NCBI GenBank assembly: GCA_003153855.1
Contig: PMBM01000129.1
Location: 308 to 7,085 of the forward strand
Reading direction: 5' to 3'
Length of the DNA stretch: 6,778 nt
Source of the DNA: Propionibacteriaceae bacterium
Lineage (GTDB): Bacteria > Actinomycetota > Actinomycetes > Propionibacteriales > Propionibacteriaceae
Shown piece after piece: positions 1 to 6,562 of the stretch. How positions within the stretch are numbered: the first letter of the stretch is position 1; each line of letters begins with the position of its first letter. The notes beneath the pieces are model-generated. The model worked only from the letters and a program-made list of their open reading frames with translations, did no database searches and was not told where the DNA came from. The translations under genes and the position numbers were made by a program.

Positions 1-789
1 GGCGTCAACAAGTACCAGGTCTCGGACGACCACCCGCCGGAGGTGCTGAAGATCGACAACGGCTCCGTACGGGACCAGCAGATCGCGAAGCTCAAGCAGC
101 TGCGCGGCGAGCGGGACCAGGCGGCCACCGATGCGGCGCTGGAGAAGCTGACGTGGGCCGCGGGCAACCCCGACTCCACAGACCCCGAGCGCAACCTCCT
201 CAAGCTGGGCATCGACGCGGCGCGCGCCAAGGCGACCGTCGGCGAGATCAGCGATGCGCTGGAGAAGGTCTTCGGGCGCTACACGGCGCAGATCCGTACT
301 ATCTCCGGTGTGTACTCGTCCGAATCGGGCTCCACGGAGTCGACCAACAAGGCACGCGCGCTCGTCGAGGCGTTCGCCGAGAAGGCCGGACGCCGTCCGC
401 GCATCCTCGTCGCCAAGATGGGCCAGGACGGCCACGACCGCGGCCAGAAGGTCATCTCGACCGCCTTCGCCGACCTCGGCATGGACGTCGACGTCGGCCC
501 GCTGTTCCAGACGCCGGAGGAGGTCGCCCGTCAGGCGATCGACGCCGACGTCCACGTCGTAGGCGTCTCCTCGCTGGCTGCCGGCCACCTCACGCTGGTG
601 CCGGCGCTGCGAGCCGAGCTCGACAAGGCGGGCGCCAAGGACGTTCTCATCGTCGTCGGCGGCGTCATCCCGAGCCAGGACTTCGACGAGCTGTACGCGA
701 AGGGCGCCGACGCGATCTACCCGCCCGGCACGGTCATCCCCGAGGCGGCTATCGGCCTTCTCGAGAAGCTGACGGCGACGCTCGGCTAG
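1..789 (+). CDS. mutB: Methylmalonyl-CoA mutase large (alpha) subunit, 3'-terminal part
   Basis: This is the last 262 residues of the catalytic subunit of adenosylcobalamin-dependent methylmalonyl-CoA mutase, which interconverts (R)-methylmalonyl-CoA and succinyl-CoA in the cytoplasm. The reading frame is open from base 1, so the start and the substrate-binding TIM barrel lie upstream. The fragment opens with GVNKYQ, typical of the end of the barrel, followed by a linker. The C-terminal B12-binding domain is complete. It has the DxHxxG motif as DGHDRG (fragment residues 143-148), whose histidine is the lower axial cobalt ligand. It also has VSSLAAGH (189-196) and VVGGVIP (218-224), which line the nucleotide-tail pocket. 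No key residue is missing. The stop at 787-789 touches the meaB start region, so the two genes are probably translationally coupled. The family is certain; the symbol follows actinobacterial usage (also called scpA or mcmA). Confidence 0.96.
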   Translation, partial: GVNKYQVSDDHPPEVLKIDNGSVRDQQIAKLKQLRGERDQAATDAALEKLTWAAGNPDSTDPERNLLKLGIDAARAKATVGEISDALEKVFGRYTAQIRTISGVYSSESGSTESTNKARALVEAFAEKAGRRPRILVAKMGQDGHDRGQKVISTAFADLGMDVDVGPLFQTPEEVARQAIDADVHVVGVSSLAAGHLTLVPALRAELDKAGAKDVLIVVGGVIPSQDFDELYAKGADAIYPPGTVIPEAAIGLLEKLTATLG

Positions 790-794
790 TGGTC

Positions 795-1793
795 ATGGAT
801 CTGGCCCACCTCGTCGAGGGTGTCCTGAGCGGTGACCGGCGACTGCTGGCGCGCGCGATCACGCTCGTCGAGTCGAGCCGCCCGGCCGACCACGCGCGCT
901 CGCGGGAGCTGCTGCGGGAGCTGCGCCCGCACGCCGGCAAGTCCGTACGGGTGGGCATCACGGGCGTGCCCGGTGCCGGAAAGTCGACGCTCATCGACGC
1001 GCTCGGGGTGAAGCTCATCGAGGCCGGGCACAAGGTGGCGGTGCTGGCCGTGGACCCGTCGAGCACGCGTACGGGCGGGTCGATCCTCGGTGACCGTACC
1101 CGCATGGCGGCGCTCGCCGTCAGCGACCAGGCGTTCATCCGGCCGTCGCCCAGCGGCGGCCACCTGGGTGGCGTGGCGCGGGCGACGCGCGAGTCGATGC
1201 TGCTCGTCGAGGCGGCCGGGTACGACGCGGTGATCGTCGAGACCGTCGGCGTCGGCCAGTCCGAGGTCGCCGTAGCCGGCATGGTCGACACGTTCCTGCT
1301 CGTGACGCTGGCGCGCGCCGGCGACCAGCTCCAGGGCATCAAGCGCGGCATCCTCGAGATCGCCGACGTCATCACGGTGAACAAGGCCGACGGCGACGGG
1401 CTCGGGCCGGCTCGCGTGGCGGCGCGAGACCTGGCAACCGCCATGAAGCTGATCACCTCTGACCCGCACGCGCGGCGCCCGCCCGTGCTCACCTGCAGCG
1501 CGCACACGGGTGACGGCCTCGACGCGCTCTGGCAGGCGGTGCTGGACCATCGCGCGTACGTGGAGGCGCACGCCGGCCTCGGGGCCCGCCGCAACGCCCA
1601 GCAGCTCGAGTGGCTCTGGGCGCTCGTCGCCGGCGAGCTCGAGGACGCCCTGCACAAGTCGCCGTCTGTACGAGGGATCAAGAAGTCCCTCGAGCACCAG
1701 GTCGGCTCCGGCGACCTCTCCGCCCTGGAGGCCAGCACCCAGATCCTGACGGCGTTCGCCAAGGACGCCGAGGACCTGTTCGGCTCGCACTGA
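795..1793 (+). CDS. meaB: MeaB, G-protein chaperone of methylmalonyl-CoA mutase
   Basis: This 332-residue protein belongs to the MeaB/ArgK group of SIMIBI GTPases. Family members use GTP hydrolysis to gate delivery of adenosylcobalamin to methylmalonyl-CoA mutase and to protect it from inactivation. Visible motifs are the P-loop GVPGAGKS (57-64), the family-typical [18 protein letters not shown] (87-104), ETVGVGQSE (149-157), the guanine-specificity motif NKAD (196-199) and a G5-like CSA (234-236). The C-terminal region after about residue 255 is helical and is expected to be the dimerisation arm. Length and motif order are normal. The start chosen is ATG at 795. A GTG at 789, overlapping the mutB stop by one base, would add two residues; neither start has a strong Shine-Dalgarno sequence, which fits coupling to mutB. 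The position directly after mutB supports the mutase partner rather than another acyl-CoA mutase. Confidence 0.95.
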   Translation: MDLAHLVEGVLSGDRRLLARAITLVESSRPADHARSRELLRELRPHAGKSVRVGITGVPGAGKSTLIDALGVKLIEAGHKVAVLAVDPSSTRTGGSILGDRTRMAALAVSDQAFIRPSPSGGHLGGVARATRESMLLVEAAGYDAVIVETVGVGQSEVAVAGMVDTFLLVTLARAGDQLQGIKRGILEIADVITVNKADGDGLGPARVAARDLATAMKLITSDPHARRPPVLTCSAHTGDGLDALWQAVLDHRAYVEAHAGLGARRNAQQLEWLWALVAGELEDALHKSPSVRGIKKSLEHQVGSGDLSALEASTQILTAFAKDAEDLFGSH

Positions 1794-1806
1794 CCCGCGT
1801 CAGCCG

Positions 1807-1829
1807 CCTCGCCCTTCAGCCCCGCGAGG
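1807..1829 (+). terminator. Possible weak stem-loop after meaB
   Basis: CCTCGC (1807-1812) pairs perfectly with GCGAGG (1824-1829) across an 11-nt loop, 13 nt after the meaB stop. There is no T-rich tract. The stem is short for a GC-rich genome and could be chance, so this is only a candidate end for the mutB-meaB transcript. Confidence 0.25.
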
Positions 1830-1916
1830 GTAGGGAGACAACCGCGTCCCCTATCGCCGATTGCCCCATGAGGACAAGGTGTACCCGCTTAGCGTCGGTC
1901 GTGCCGGGGCCACACG

Positions 1917-1922
1917 AAGGAG
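1917..1922 (+). promoter_or_regulatory. Ribosome-binding site deciding the start of the secreted protein
   Basis: AAGGAG lies 7 nt before the ATG at 1930. It settles the start there rather than at an in-frame ATG at 1869. The 1930 start also places a signal peptide at the very N-terminus, whereas the longer version would bury it behind 23 unrelated residues. Confidence 0.85.
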
Positions 1923-1929
1923 TCACCTC

Positions 1930-2394
1930 ATGCACACCCTCACCCGACGTCTCGCCGGCGTCGCTCTTTCCCTCGCTTCAGTGGCCGGTATGTTCGTCGC
2001 CGTCGCGCCACAGGCCGAGGCGGCCGCCACCGTGTGCGCGAGCAACACGTACAGCTACAGCCTCACGACCAAGACTTGCGTCGTATATCTCCAGAAGCTG
2101 CTCAACGCCGCGTACGCGTTCGACACGAAGTACACGGGAGGCGTCCTGGGGCCGAAGCGCGTTCTGGACGCCGACGGGAAGTACGGCACCCTCACGCAGA
2201 GTGCCGTGACGAACCTCCAGAAGCACATCATCCTGTTCAAGGTGGCTAACGGCTCCTTCACCCACGCGAAGGTGGACGGCGTGACCGGGGTCCAGACATG
2301 GATGTACCTGTGCGACAGTCCGGTCTCCAGCGTGTGGTACGACGCCGGGTGCGACAAGGTCTCCTGGCCGTACGCGCACGTGGGGCTCATGTAG
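1930..2394 (+). CDS. Secreted small protein with a peptidoglycan-binding-like domain
   Basis: A 154-residue preprotein. Residues 1-32 form a Sec signal peptide: basic TRR near the start, a hydrophobic stretch at about 9-26, and an AEA-A signal-peptidase I site near 29-32. The mature part resembles a PG_binding_1 domain. VVYLQKLLN (51-59) starts the first helix, DADGKYGTLTQSAV (80-93) is the typical glycine-containing turn plus helix, then comes LQKH (96-99). VDGVTGVQTWMYLC (115-128) repeats the D-G-x-x-G-x-x-T-W pattern. The four cysteines (36, 50, 128, 141) are consistent with two disulfides in an exported protein. There is no catalytic domain. It probably binds cell wall or glycan outside the cell; the actual ligand is unknown. 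It is monocistronic by context, with a 136-nt gap before and a strong stem-loop after. No convincing promoter could be picked in the upstream gap. Confidence 0.85.
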   Translation: MHTLTRRLAGVALSLASVAGMFVAVAPQAEAAATVCASNTYSYSLTTKTCVVYLQKLLNAAYAFDTKYTGGVLGPKRVLDADGKYGTLTQSAVTNLQKHIILFKVANGSFTHAKVDGVTGVQTWMYLCDSPVSSVWYDAGCDKVSWPYAHVGLM

Positions 2395-2419
2395 AACCTG
2401 CCTGCCGCCAGCTGGCAAG

Positions 2420-2458
2420 GGTCAAGCATTGGCAACGGATGGTTGCCGGTGCATGACC
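2420..2458 (+). terminator. Strong stem-loop after the secreted-protein gene
   Basis: Positions 2420-2436 pair with 2442-2458 around a 5-nt loop (GGATG). The 17-position stem has GGTCA/TGACC at the base, one A-A mismatch (2425/2453), then an 11-bp upper stem ending GGCAAC/GTTGCC. Two positions (2429/2449 and 2430/2448) are G-U wobbles in plus-strand RNA, which favours an RNA role on this strand. No T tract follows, as is common for actinobacterial terminators. It sits 26 nt after the stop codon and 42 nt before the next start. The alternative is an operator dyad for the downstream gene. Confidence 0.6.
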
Positions 2459-2488
2459 GGGGCAGGCTGAGACCGTACCCGCAACAAC

Positions 2489-2494
2489 GAGGAG
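2489..2494 (+). promoter_or_regulatory. Ribosome-binding site for the TIM-barrel enzyme
   Basis: GAGGAG ends 6 nt before the ATG at 2501, supporting that start. An independent strong site fits a gene that is not translationally coupled to the one before it. Confidence 0.8.
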
Positions 2495-2500
2495 TCGGTC

Positions 2501-3349
2501 ATGGCCAGCGTGGGCGTGCAGATGATGATGGTGCGTGAGCAGGTCGCGACGGATGGCATGGCGCGGGTGCTGGAGCGGATCGCGGGGCTCGGGTACAACT
2601 CGGTCGAGGTGTCTCAGGTGGCCACCGACGAGACGAACATCGCGGCGCTGGCGAAGGGCCGTACGGAGCTCGGCGTCGAGGTCGCCGCGCTCTCGGTGGC
2701 GCTTCAGAAGGGCCCTACGGCTACGGGTGATGCGCTGGAGACCGACTTCGAGAAGGTGGTCGACGACTGCCGGCGCCTGGCGTGCTCGTACCTGCGTATC
2801 GGCATGATGCCTGTCACCGCGATGGTCACCAAGCCGGCGGTCGAGGAGTTCGCGCGGCAGTGCGAGGACGCGTCGCAGCGGCTGCTCGCGGAGGGGATCC
2901 AGCTCGCCTACCACAACCACCACGTCGACTACTCCAAGCACGACGGGGAGACGCTGTTCGACATCGTGCGGCGCTTGTCGCCCAGCCTCCACTTCGAGAT
3001 CGACGTGCACTGGGTGCAGCGGGGCGGCAAGAACCCCGTCGAGGTGCTCGGCGATGTCGCGGGCCGCGTGGAGCTCGTACATCTCAAGGACTACCGGGTC
3101 GGGCTCCTCCCGGCGTCGGCGCTCGACCTGCTGACGGCGGGCGACGCGGCGGGGTTCAGCCGTGAGTTCGCCGGGCTCGTACAGTTCGCCGAGGTCGGTG
3201 CCGGCACCCTCGACTTCGCGGCGATCATCCCCGCGGCTCTGGAGAGCGGCGCGGAGCACCTGCTCGTGGAGCAGGACGAGCTGTACGGGAGAGACGTGTA
3301 CGACTGCCTCGCCGACTCCATCGCCCACATCCGGGCGCTCGGCTACTGA
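2501..3349 (+). CDS. Sugar phosphate isomerase/epimerase-like TIM-barrel protein
   Basis: A 282-residue cytoplasmic protein of the xylose-isomerase-like AP endonuclease-2 superfamily (the IolE/IolI, YcjR and hydroxypyruvate isomerase-like fold). The N-terminal beta strand and helix give GLGYNSVEVSQV (29-40), where Glu36 sits at the end of the second strand. YHNHH (137-141) is the usual strand-4 motif. FEIDVHW (165-171) supplies Glu166, Asp168 and His170. LVHLKDY (192-198) supplies His194, and VEQDE (256-260) supplies the last acidic ligand. EVGAGTLDFAAII (231-243) is the family's conserved G-x-G-x-x-D/N-F segment. These residues fit a divalent-metal site for keto-sugar or polyol isomerisation or epimerisation. 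Length is normal and nothing looks broken. The substrate cannot be told: no sugar transporter, kinase or inositol gene is beside it. It ends 8 nt before the large inverted repeat. Confidence 0.88.
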   Translation: MASVGVQMMMVREQVATDGMARVLERIAGLGYNSVEVSQVATDETNIAALAKGRTELGVEVAALSVALQKGPTATGDALETDFEKVVDDCRRLACSYLRIGMMPVTAMVTKPAVEEFARQCEDASQRLLAEGIQLAYHNHHVDYSKHDGETLFDIVRRLSPSLHFEIDVHWVQRGGKNPVEVLGDVAGRVELVHLKDYRVGLLPASALDLLTAGDAAGFSREFAGLVQFAEVGAGTLDFAAIIPAALESGAEHLLVEQDELYGRDVYDCLADSIAHIRALGY

Positions 3350-3356
3350 CCCCGGT

Positions 3357-3458
3357 GGTCGCCGGTTTATCAAGGGATGTTGCGAAACCTGCACCTCCCA
3401 CACCAAATTTGGCATGGGAAGTGCAGGGTTGACCACATCCCTTGATAAACCGACGACC
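3357..3458. repeat. 102-nt inverted repeat (51-nt arms) between convergent genes
   Basis: The repeat is symmetric about 3407/3408, with no spacer. 43 of 51 positions are Watson-Crick pairs. The core GGTTTATCAAGGGATGT (3364-3380) pairs perfectly over 17 bp with 3435-3451, and the centre is AAATTT. Of the eight mismatches, five are C-A when read on the plus strand (3362/3453, 3383/3432, 3395/3420, 3401/3414, 3402/3413). They become G-U pairs in RNA made from the minus strand, giving 48/51 paired there. The element fills the gap between the stop at 3349 and the helicase stop at 3461. It could act as a terminator for either transcript, especially the helicase mRNA, or be a dispersed palindromic repeat. 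CCGGT flanks it directly (3352-3356 and 3457-3461), but that overlaps the arm and is itself near-palindromic. Confidence 0.85.
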
Positions 3459-3460
3459 GG

Positions 3461-5605
3461 TCACCCGGCGCTGAGGATCACCAGCTGCTGGGTCGCGCGG
3501 GTCATGGAGACGTAGCGGTCCACCGTGCCCTCGATGCCGTGGCCGAAGCGCTCAGGGTCGACGAGGACGACGAGGTCGAACTCCAGCCCTTTGCAGCGCT
3601 CGGGATCGAGGGACTGGACGCGCGGCGGCGGCGTGTAGGTCGGGTCGCCGATGACGCAGGCGACGCCGTCATGGGTGGCGAGCCAGTCGTCGACGATCGC
3701 GCGCAGCTCGGGCGTCGGCCCTCGACGCACCGGAAGACCCGTGCTGCGGATGGAGGTCGGTACGTTCGCGTCGGGGAGGAGCTCCCGGATCACGGGCTCG
3801 GCCTCGGCCATGACCTCCACCGGTGTGCGGTAGTTGATGCTCAGGGTGGCCACCGCGACGCGGTCGAAGCCGACCCGCTGCAAGCGCTCCTGCCAGGACT
3901 CGGAGAAACCGTGCCTGGCCTGTGCGCGATCACCGGCGATCGTGAAGCTGCGGGACGGGCAGCGTCGTACGAGCATCTGCCACTCCGCGTCGGTCAGCTC
4001 CTGGGCCTCGTCGACGACGATGTGCGAGAACGGCCCGGCCAGGAGGTCGGGATCCCGGCTCGGAAGTGCCGCCTCGTCGACCAGGTCCTCCCGCAGGCTC
4101 TCACGGCGCAGCAGGTTGAGGGAGCTCTCCGGGTCGTCGTCGTTCTGGAGCAGGTAGTCGACCACGTCGTCCATGCGTTCCCGCTCCACGGCGGTAGCCG
4201 CAGCGCGGCGGCGCTGGCGAAGAGAGGAGTCGGGGTCGCCGATCCGGTGACTCGCGGCGTCCAGGAGGGGAAGGTCCGAGGTGGTCCAGGCCGTGGGTTC
4301 GCCGCGTTGCAGCGCGCGAGCTTGGTCCGTGCTGAGATCTGGAGCGCACCGGCGTAGGTACGCGGGAACCGACCACAGGTCGCCGACGAGCTCGGCGGGG
4401 TCGAGGATCGGCCATGCCCGCCGGAACGTACCGGTCAGCTCGTCGTTCTGCGCCAGCGACCTGCGGAGCAGCACTGGCGACACCTCGTTGTCGTCCACCT
4501 TGGCGACCAGAAGGTCGAGCAGCCCCTCCCAGACCTGGTCGCGCGCCTCGTTGTGCGGCGTCCCGGGGTCGGGGGCGTCGAACGCGTCGACCCATTCGGC
4601 GGCGCTCAGCCACACGTCTGCCCACTCCGTCTCGACGAGCATCCCGCCGGATGGTGGCTCCTCGTAGAACGCCACCGCCGGCTCGATCGCCCTCACCAGC
4701 TCGTCGGATGCCTTGAGCCGGGCCACTTCGGGGTCGCGCTCGACACCCGCCGTCGCGCCCTCGACGACCAGGTCGCGCAGCGTGACGGTCTGGACCCCTT
4801 CCTCGCCGAGGCTGGGCAGGACGTCCGCGACGTATGCCAGGTACGGCGGATGCGGCCCCACGAACAGCACCCCTCCGTGATGTCGGTCGAGGCGCGGGTC
4901 GGCGTACAGCAGATAAGCGGTGCGGTGCAGGGCGACGACCGTCTTGCCGGTCCCCGGGCCTCCGTCGACCACGAGAGCGCCGTGGGACCCGGCGCGGATG
5001 ATCGCGTCCTGCTCGGCGGCGATGGTGCTGAGCACGTCCTGCATGCGCGCCGAACGGCTGCTGCCGAGACTCGCGATGAAGGCGGAGTCGTCGTCAGGGG
5101 CGGTCTGGGCGAGCCCGTCCGTTCCGAAGACCTCGTCCCAGTAGTCCGTGACGCGGCCACGGGACCAGCGGTACCTGCGCCGGCTGGTCAGGCCCATGGG
5201 ATGAGCCGAGGTCGCCCCGAAGAACGGCTCGGACGCGGGTGCGCGCCAGTCCAGCAGCAGGGGGTCGCCCGCGGAGTCGGTCAGGGCGAGCCGTCCGACG
5301 TAGACCGGCTTGGAGCCATCTGTGGCGACCATGCGGCCGAGGCACACGTCCAGACCGTACCGGCGCAGCACCCGGAGCCGGTTCGTCAGGTGGTGGATCT
5401 CGAGGTCGCGGTCCATCGCGCCGCGGCCCTTGCCTCCCGGCGCCGTACGGAGCGTGGCGAGCCGGTCGACGATCTCGGCCGCCTGCTGGTCGAGGGTTGC
5501 GGCGATGGCGGCGAACTGCTGCTCGTCACGGGTGATGAGGGCGGGGTCGGCCTTGGCGGCCAGCCTCTCGGGGAGGGCGAAGGCACTGGTGGTGTGGGGA
5601 TTCAT
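3461..5605 (-). CDS. helR: HelD-family RNA polymerase-associated helicase-like protein, probable HelR (rifamycin tolerance)
   Basis: A 714-residue superfamily-1 (UvrD/Rep-like) NTPase. Residues about 24-85 are charged and helical with heptad-like spacing, matching the HelD arm that enters the RNAP secondary channel. LDWRAPASEPFF (118-129) is the HelD-type marker. Motor motifs follow in order: Q-motif AEQDAI (197-202), Walker A GGPGTGKT (215-222), the family stretch GPHPPYLAYVADVLPSLGE (250-268), Walker B VDEAQ (531-535), AGDRAQ (557-562), NYRTP (591-595), KGLEFD (672-677) and SMTRATQQLVI (700-710). The long segment between about 270 and 520 carries the inserted RNAP-contacting domains. Known HelR proteins remove rifamycin from RNAP and rescue stalled polymerase. 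The match here rests on length, motifs and the RAE upstream. The start at 5605 has GGAG 6 nt before it. A 41-residue upstream in-frame extension would read through the RAE and is unlikely. The alternative is a general HelD recycling factor. Confidence 0.87.
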   Translation of the reverse strand: MNPHTTSAFALPERLAAKADPALITRDEQQFAAIAATLDQQAAEIVDRLATLRTAPGGKGRGAMDRDLEIHHLTNRLRVLRRYGLDVCLGRMVATDGSKPVYVGRLALTDSAGDPLLLDWRAPASEPFFGATSAHPMGLTSRRRYRWSRGRVTDYWDEVFGTDGLAQTAPDDDSAFIASLGSSRSARMQDVLSTIAAEQDAIIRAGSHGALVVDGGPGTGKTVVALHRTAYLLYADPRLDRHHGGVLFVGPHPPYLAYVADVLPSLGEEGVQTVTLRDLVVEGATAGVERDPEVARLKASDELVRAIEPAVAFYEEPPSGGMLVETEWADVWLSAAEWVDAFDAPDPGTPHNEARDQVWEGLLDLLVAKVDDNEVSPVLLRRSLAQNDELTGTFRRAWPILDPAELVGDLWSVPAYLRRCAPDLSTDQARALQRGEPTAWTTSDLPLLDAASHRIGDPDSSLRQRRRAAATAVERERMDDVVDYLLQNDDDPESSLNLLRRESLREDLVDEAALPSRDPDLLAGPFSHIVVDEAQELTDAEWQMLVRRCPSRSFTIAGDRAQARHGFSESWQERLQRVGFDRVAVATLSINYRTPVEVMAEAEPVIRELLPDANVPTSIRSTGLPVRRGPTPELRAIVDDWLATHDGVACVIGDPTYTPPPRVQSLDPERCKGLEFDLVVLVDPERFGHGIEGTVDRYVSMTRATQQLVILSAG

Positions 5606-5611
5606 GGGCAG

Positions 5612-5615
5612 CTCC
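5612..5615 (-). promoter_or_regulatory. Ribosome-binding site of helR
   Basis: On the minus strand GGAG lies 6 nt before the ATG at 5605. It selects this start over the ATG at 5728, which has no better site and whose extra residues look non-protein-like. Confidence 0.75.
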
Positions 5616-5649
5616 GAGTTTAGGGAGTCCCGATTCTCCGCCGTACCGG

Positions 5650-5668
5650 GGGTCTTGCGGCAAGCCCG
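5650..5668 (-). promoter_or_regulatory. Rifamycin-associated element (RAE) in the helR leader
   Basis: The plus-strand 19-mer GGGTCTTGCGGCAAGCCCG matches the published RAE consensus GGGGCTTGCGGCAAGGCCC, as I recall it, at 16 of 19 positions. The central CTTGC-G-GCAAG dyad is intact. Read on the minus strand it is also 16/19, because the element is nearly palindromic. It lies 44 nt upstream of the helR start codon. In Streptomyces and relatives this element precedes rifamycin-inactivating enzymes and helR genes and is needed for rifamycin-induced expression. Its presence here therefore predicts drug-inducible helR. Confidence 0.85.
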
Positions 5669-5677
5669 CCCAGCCGC

Positions 5678-5706
5678 TATATCTTGGTGATGCAGGGACG
5701 CATCAG
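5678..5706 (-). promoter_or_regulatory. Tentative helR promoter
   Basis: On the minus strand CTGATG (5706-5701) and TATAGC (5683-5678) are separated by 17 nt and loosely resemble -35 and -10 boxes. Transcription would begin close to or within the RAE, which starts 9 nt after the -10-like box. The hexamers are weak, and this is the only low-GC patch in the leader, so treat it as the best available guess. Confidence 0.3.
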
Positions 5707-5710
5707 TCCC
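5695..5710. promoter_or_regulatory. Short dyad GGGAC-N6-GTCCC
   Basis: GGGAC (5695-5699) and GTCCC (5706-5710) form an inverted repeat spanning the tentative -35 box of helR. It could be an operator or a small stem at the end of the upstream HAD transcript. A 5-bp dyad in GC-rich DNA can also be chance. Confidence 0.3.
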
Positions 5711-5767
5711 GCCATCCCCCATGTACACGGCAGAGCGCCACCATCGTGTGGACTCGGGCAGGGCCGC

Positions 5768-6556
5768 CTACACCCCGTACAGCTCGCTGAGTACGTGCGC
5801 GACCCCGTCCTGGTCGTTGGCGGGGGCCACGTGGGTTGCAGCGGCGCGTACGGACTCGTGGCCGTTCGCCATCGCGTACGAGGTGCCCGCCCAGCCCATC
5901 ATGTCCAGGTCGTTCGGCATGTCGCCGAACGCGACCACGTCGGCGGCGTCGATGCCCAGGGACCTGCACACCTCGCGCAACCGCCAGCCCTTCGTGACGC
6001 CGACGGCGCTGATCTCGATGAGCCCCGGTACGGACCAGGTCGGCGTCGCGCGGTCGCCCACGACGTCCGCCGTCACCGCGCGGAGCTGCTCCGGCGGGAT
6101 CGAGTAGTCCTTGACGAGCATCTTCGCGACCGGCCCCTGCCAGGGAGCGCTCAGGTCGCAGACGATGCTGAGATCGGGGATCTCGTCCGACTCGTACAGC
6201 GCGTTCCGGTGCAGCCCGGACGCGTACTCCAAGCCGAGCCCCGCCCTCGGCAACGCCGTCGCCAGGTCCGCGAGCAGCGGGATCCCGACCTCCGGCTCGA
6301 TGCCGCGGATGTCGACGACGCGACCCGCTCCCACGTCGTACAGGATCGCTCCGTTGGAGACGATCGCCAGGCTGTGGCTCCCGACGTGCGGCCAGATGTC
6401 GCCCATCCAGCGCAGCGGGCGCGCGGTGACGAACACGACGGGCACGCCGAGTGCGTTCACGGCGGCGAGCACCTCGGCCGTACGCGCGCTCACTCGGCCG
6501 TCCGCGCCGACGAGCGTCCCGTCGAGGTCGGTGGCGACGAGGCGAGGAGGCACCAT
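5768..6556 (-). CDS. HAD-superfamily Cof-type (IIB) phosphatase
   Basis: A 262-residue soluble hydrolase. Motif I is TDLDGTL (9-15), with nucleophile Asp10 and acid/base Asp12. Motif II is VTARP (43-47). The cap region, after the family-typical SNGA (67-70), runs to about residue 185. Motif III is Lys189 in VTKGWRL, and motif IV is FGDMPNDLDMM (210-220), with Asp212 and Asp216 for Mg binding. The order, the large cap inserted between motifs II and III and the length fit the Cof/IIB group (YidA, YbiV-like), which dephosphorylates sugar phosphates, flavin or pyridoxal phosphates. The substrate cannot be predicted from sequence. The start ATG at 6556 has only an AGG-like site, overlapping the upstream stop region; a GTG follows directly at 6553. 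Only 6 nt separate it from the upstream MFS gene, so they are probably co-transcribed and translation may be coupled. Confidence 0.93.
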   Translation of the reverse strand: MVPPRLVATDLDGTLVGADGRVSARTAEVLAAVNALGVPVVFVTARPLRWMGDIWPHVGSHSLAIVSNGAILYDVGAGRVVDIRGIEPEVGIPLLADLATALPRAGLGLEYASGLHRNALYESDEIPDLSIVCDLSAPWQGPVAKMLVKDYSIPPEQLRAVTADVVGDRATPTWSVPGLIEISAVGVTKGWRLREVCRSLGIDAADVVAFGDMPNDLDMMGWAGTSYAMANGHESVRAAATHVAPANDQDGVAHVLSELYGV

Positions 6557-6562
6557 CCGAAC

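Noticed and set aside
749..1790. Two minus-strand open frames of about 335 codons opposite meaB
   Set aside because: Both are antisense shadows of meaB with low-complexity Arg/Ser/Ala-rich or Arg/Val/His-rich translations, and no ribosome-binding site or motif supports them.
1861..1895. Possible promoter TTGCCC ... TAGCGT before the secreted-protein gene
   Set aside because: The spacing between these hexamers is 23 nt, too long for a normal promoter, and no better pair stands out in the gap.
1794..1929. Possible c-di-AMP (ydaO-type) riboswitch, which often precedes actinobacterial cell-wall genes
   Set aside because: The gap is short and lacks the conserved ydaO core segments that I could recognise.
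2387..3436. A 349-codon minus-strand frame opposite the TIM-barrel gene and running into the hairpin
   Set aside because: It is antisense to a well-supported enzyme. Its start lies inside the inverted repeat and its sequence shows no domain.
4553..5623. A 356-codon open frame on the plus strand opposite helR
   Set aside because: It lies antisense to a gene with every SF1 helicase motif in order. The translation is rich in Arg, Gly, Val and His with no recognisable domain, as expected for a shadow frame in GC-rich DNA.
5606..5728. A longer helR start at 5728
   Set aside because: The extra 41 residues would be encoded across the RAE and tentative promoter and do not look like a HelD N-terminus. 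The ATG at 5605 has a proper ribosome-binding site.
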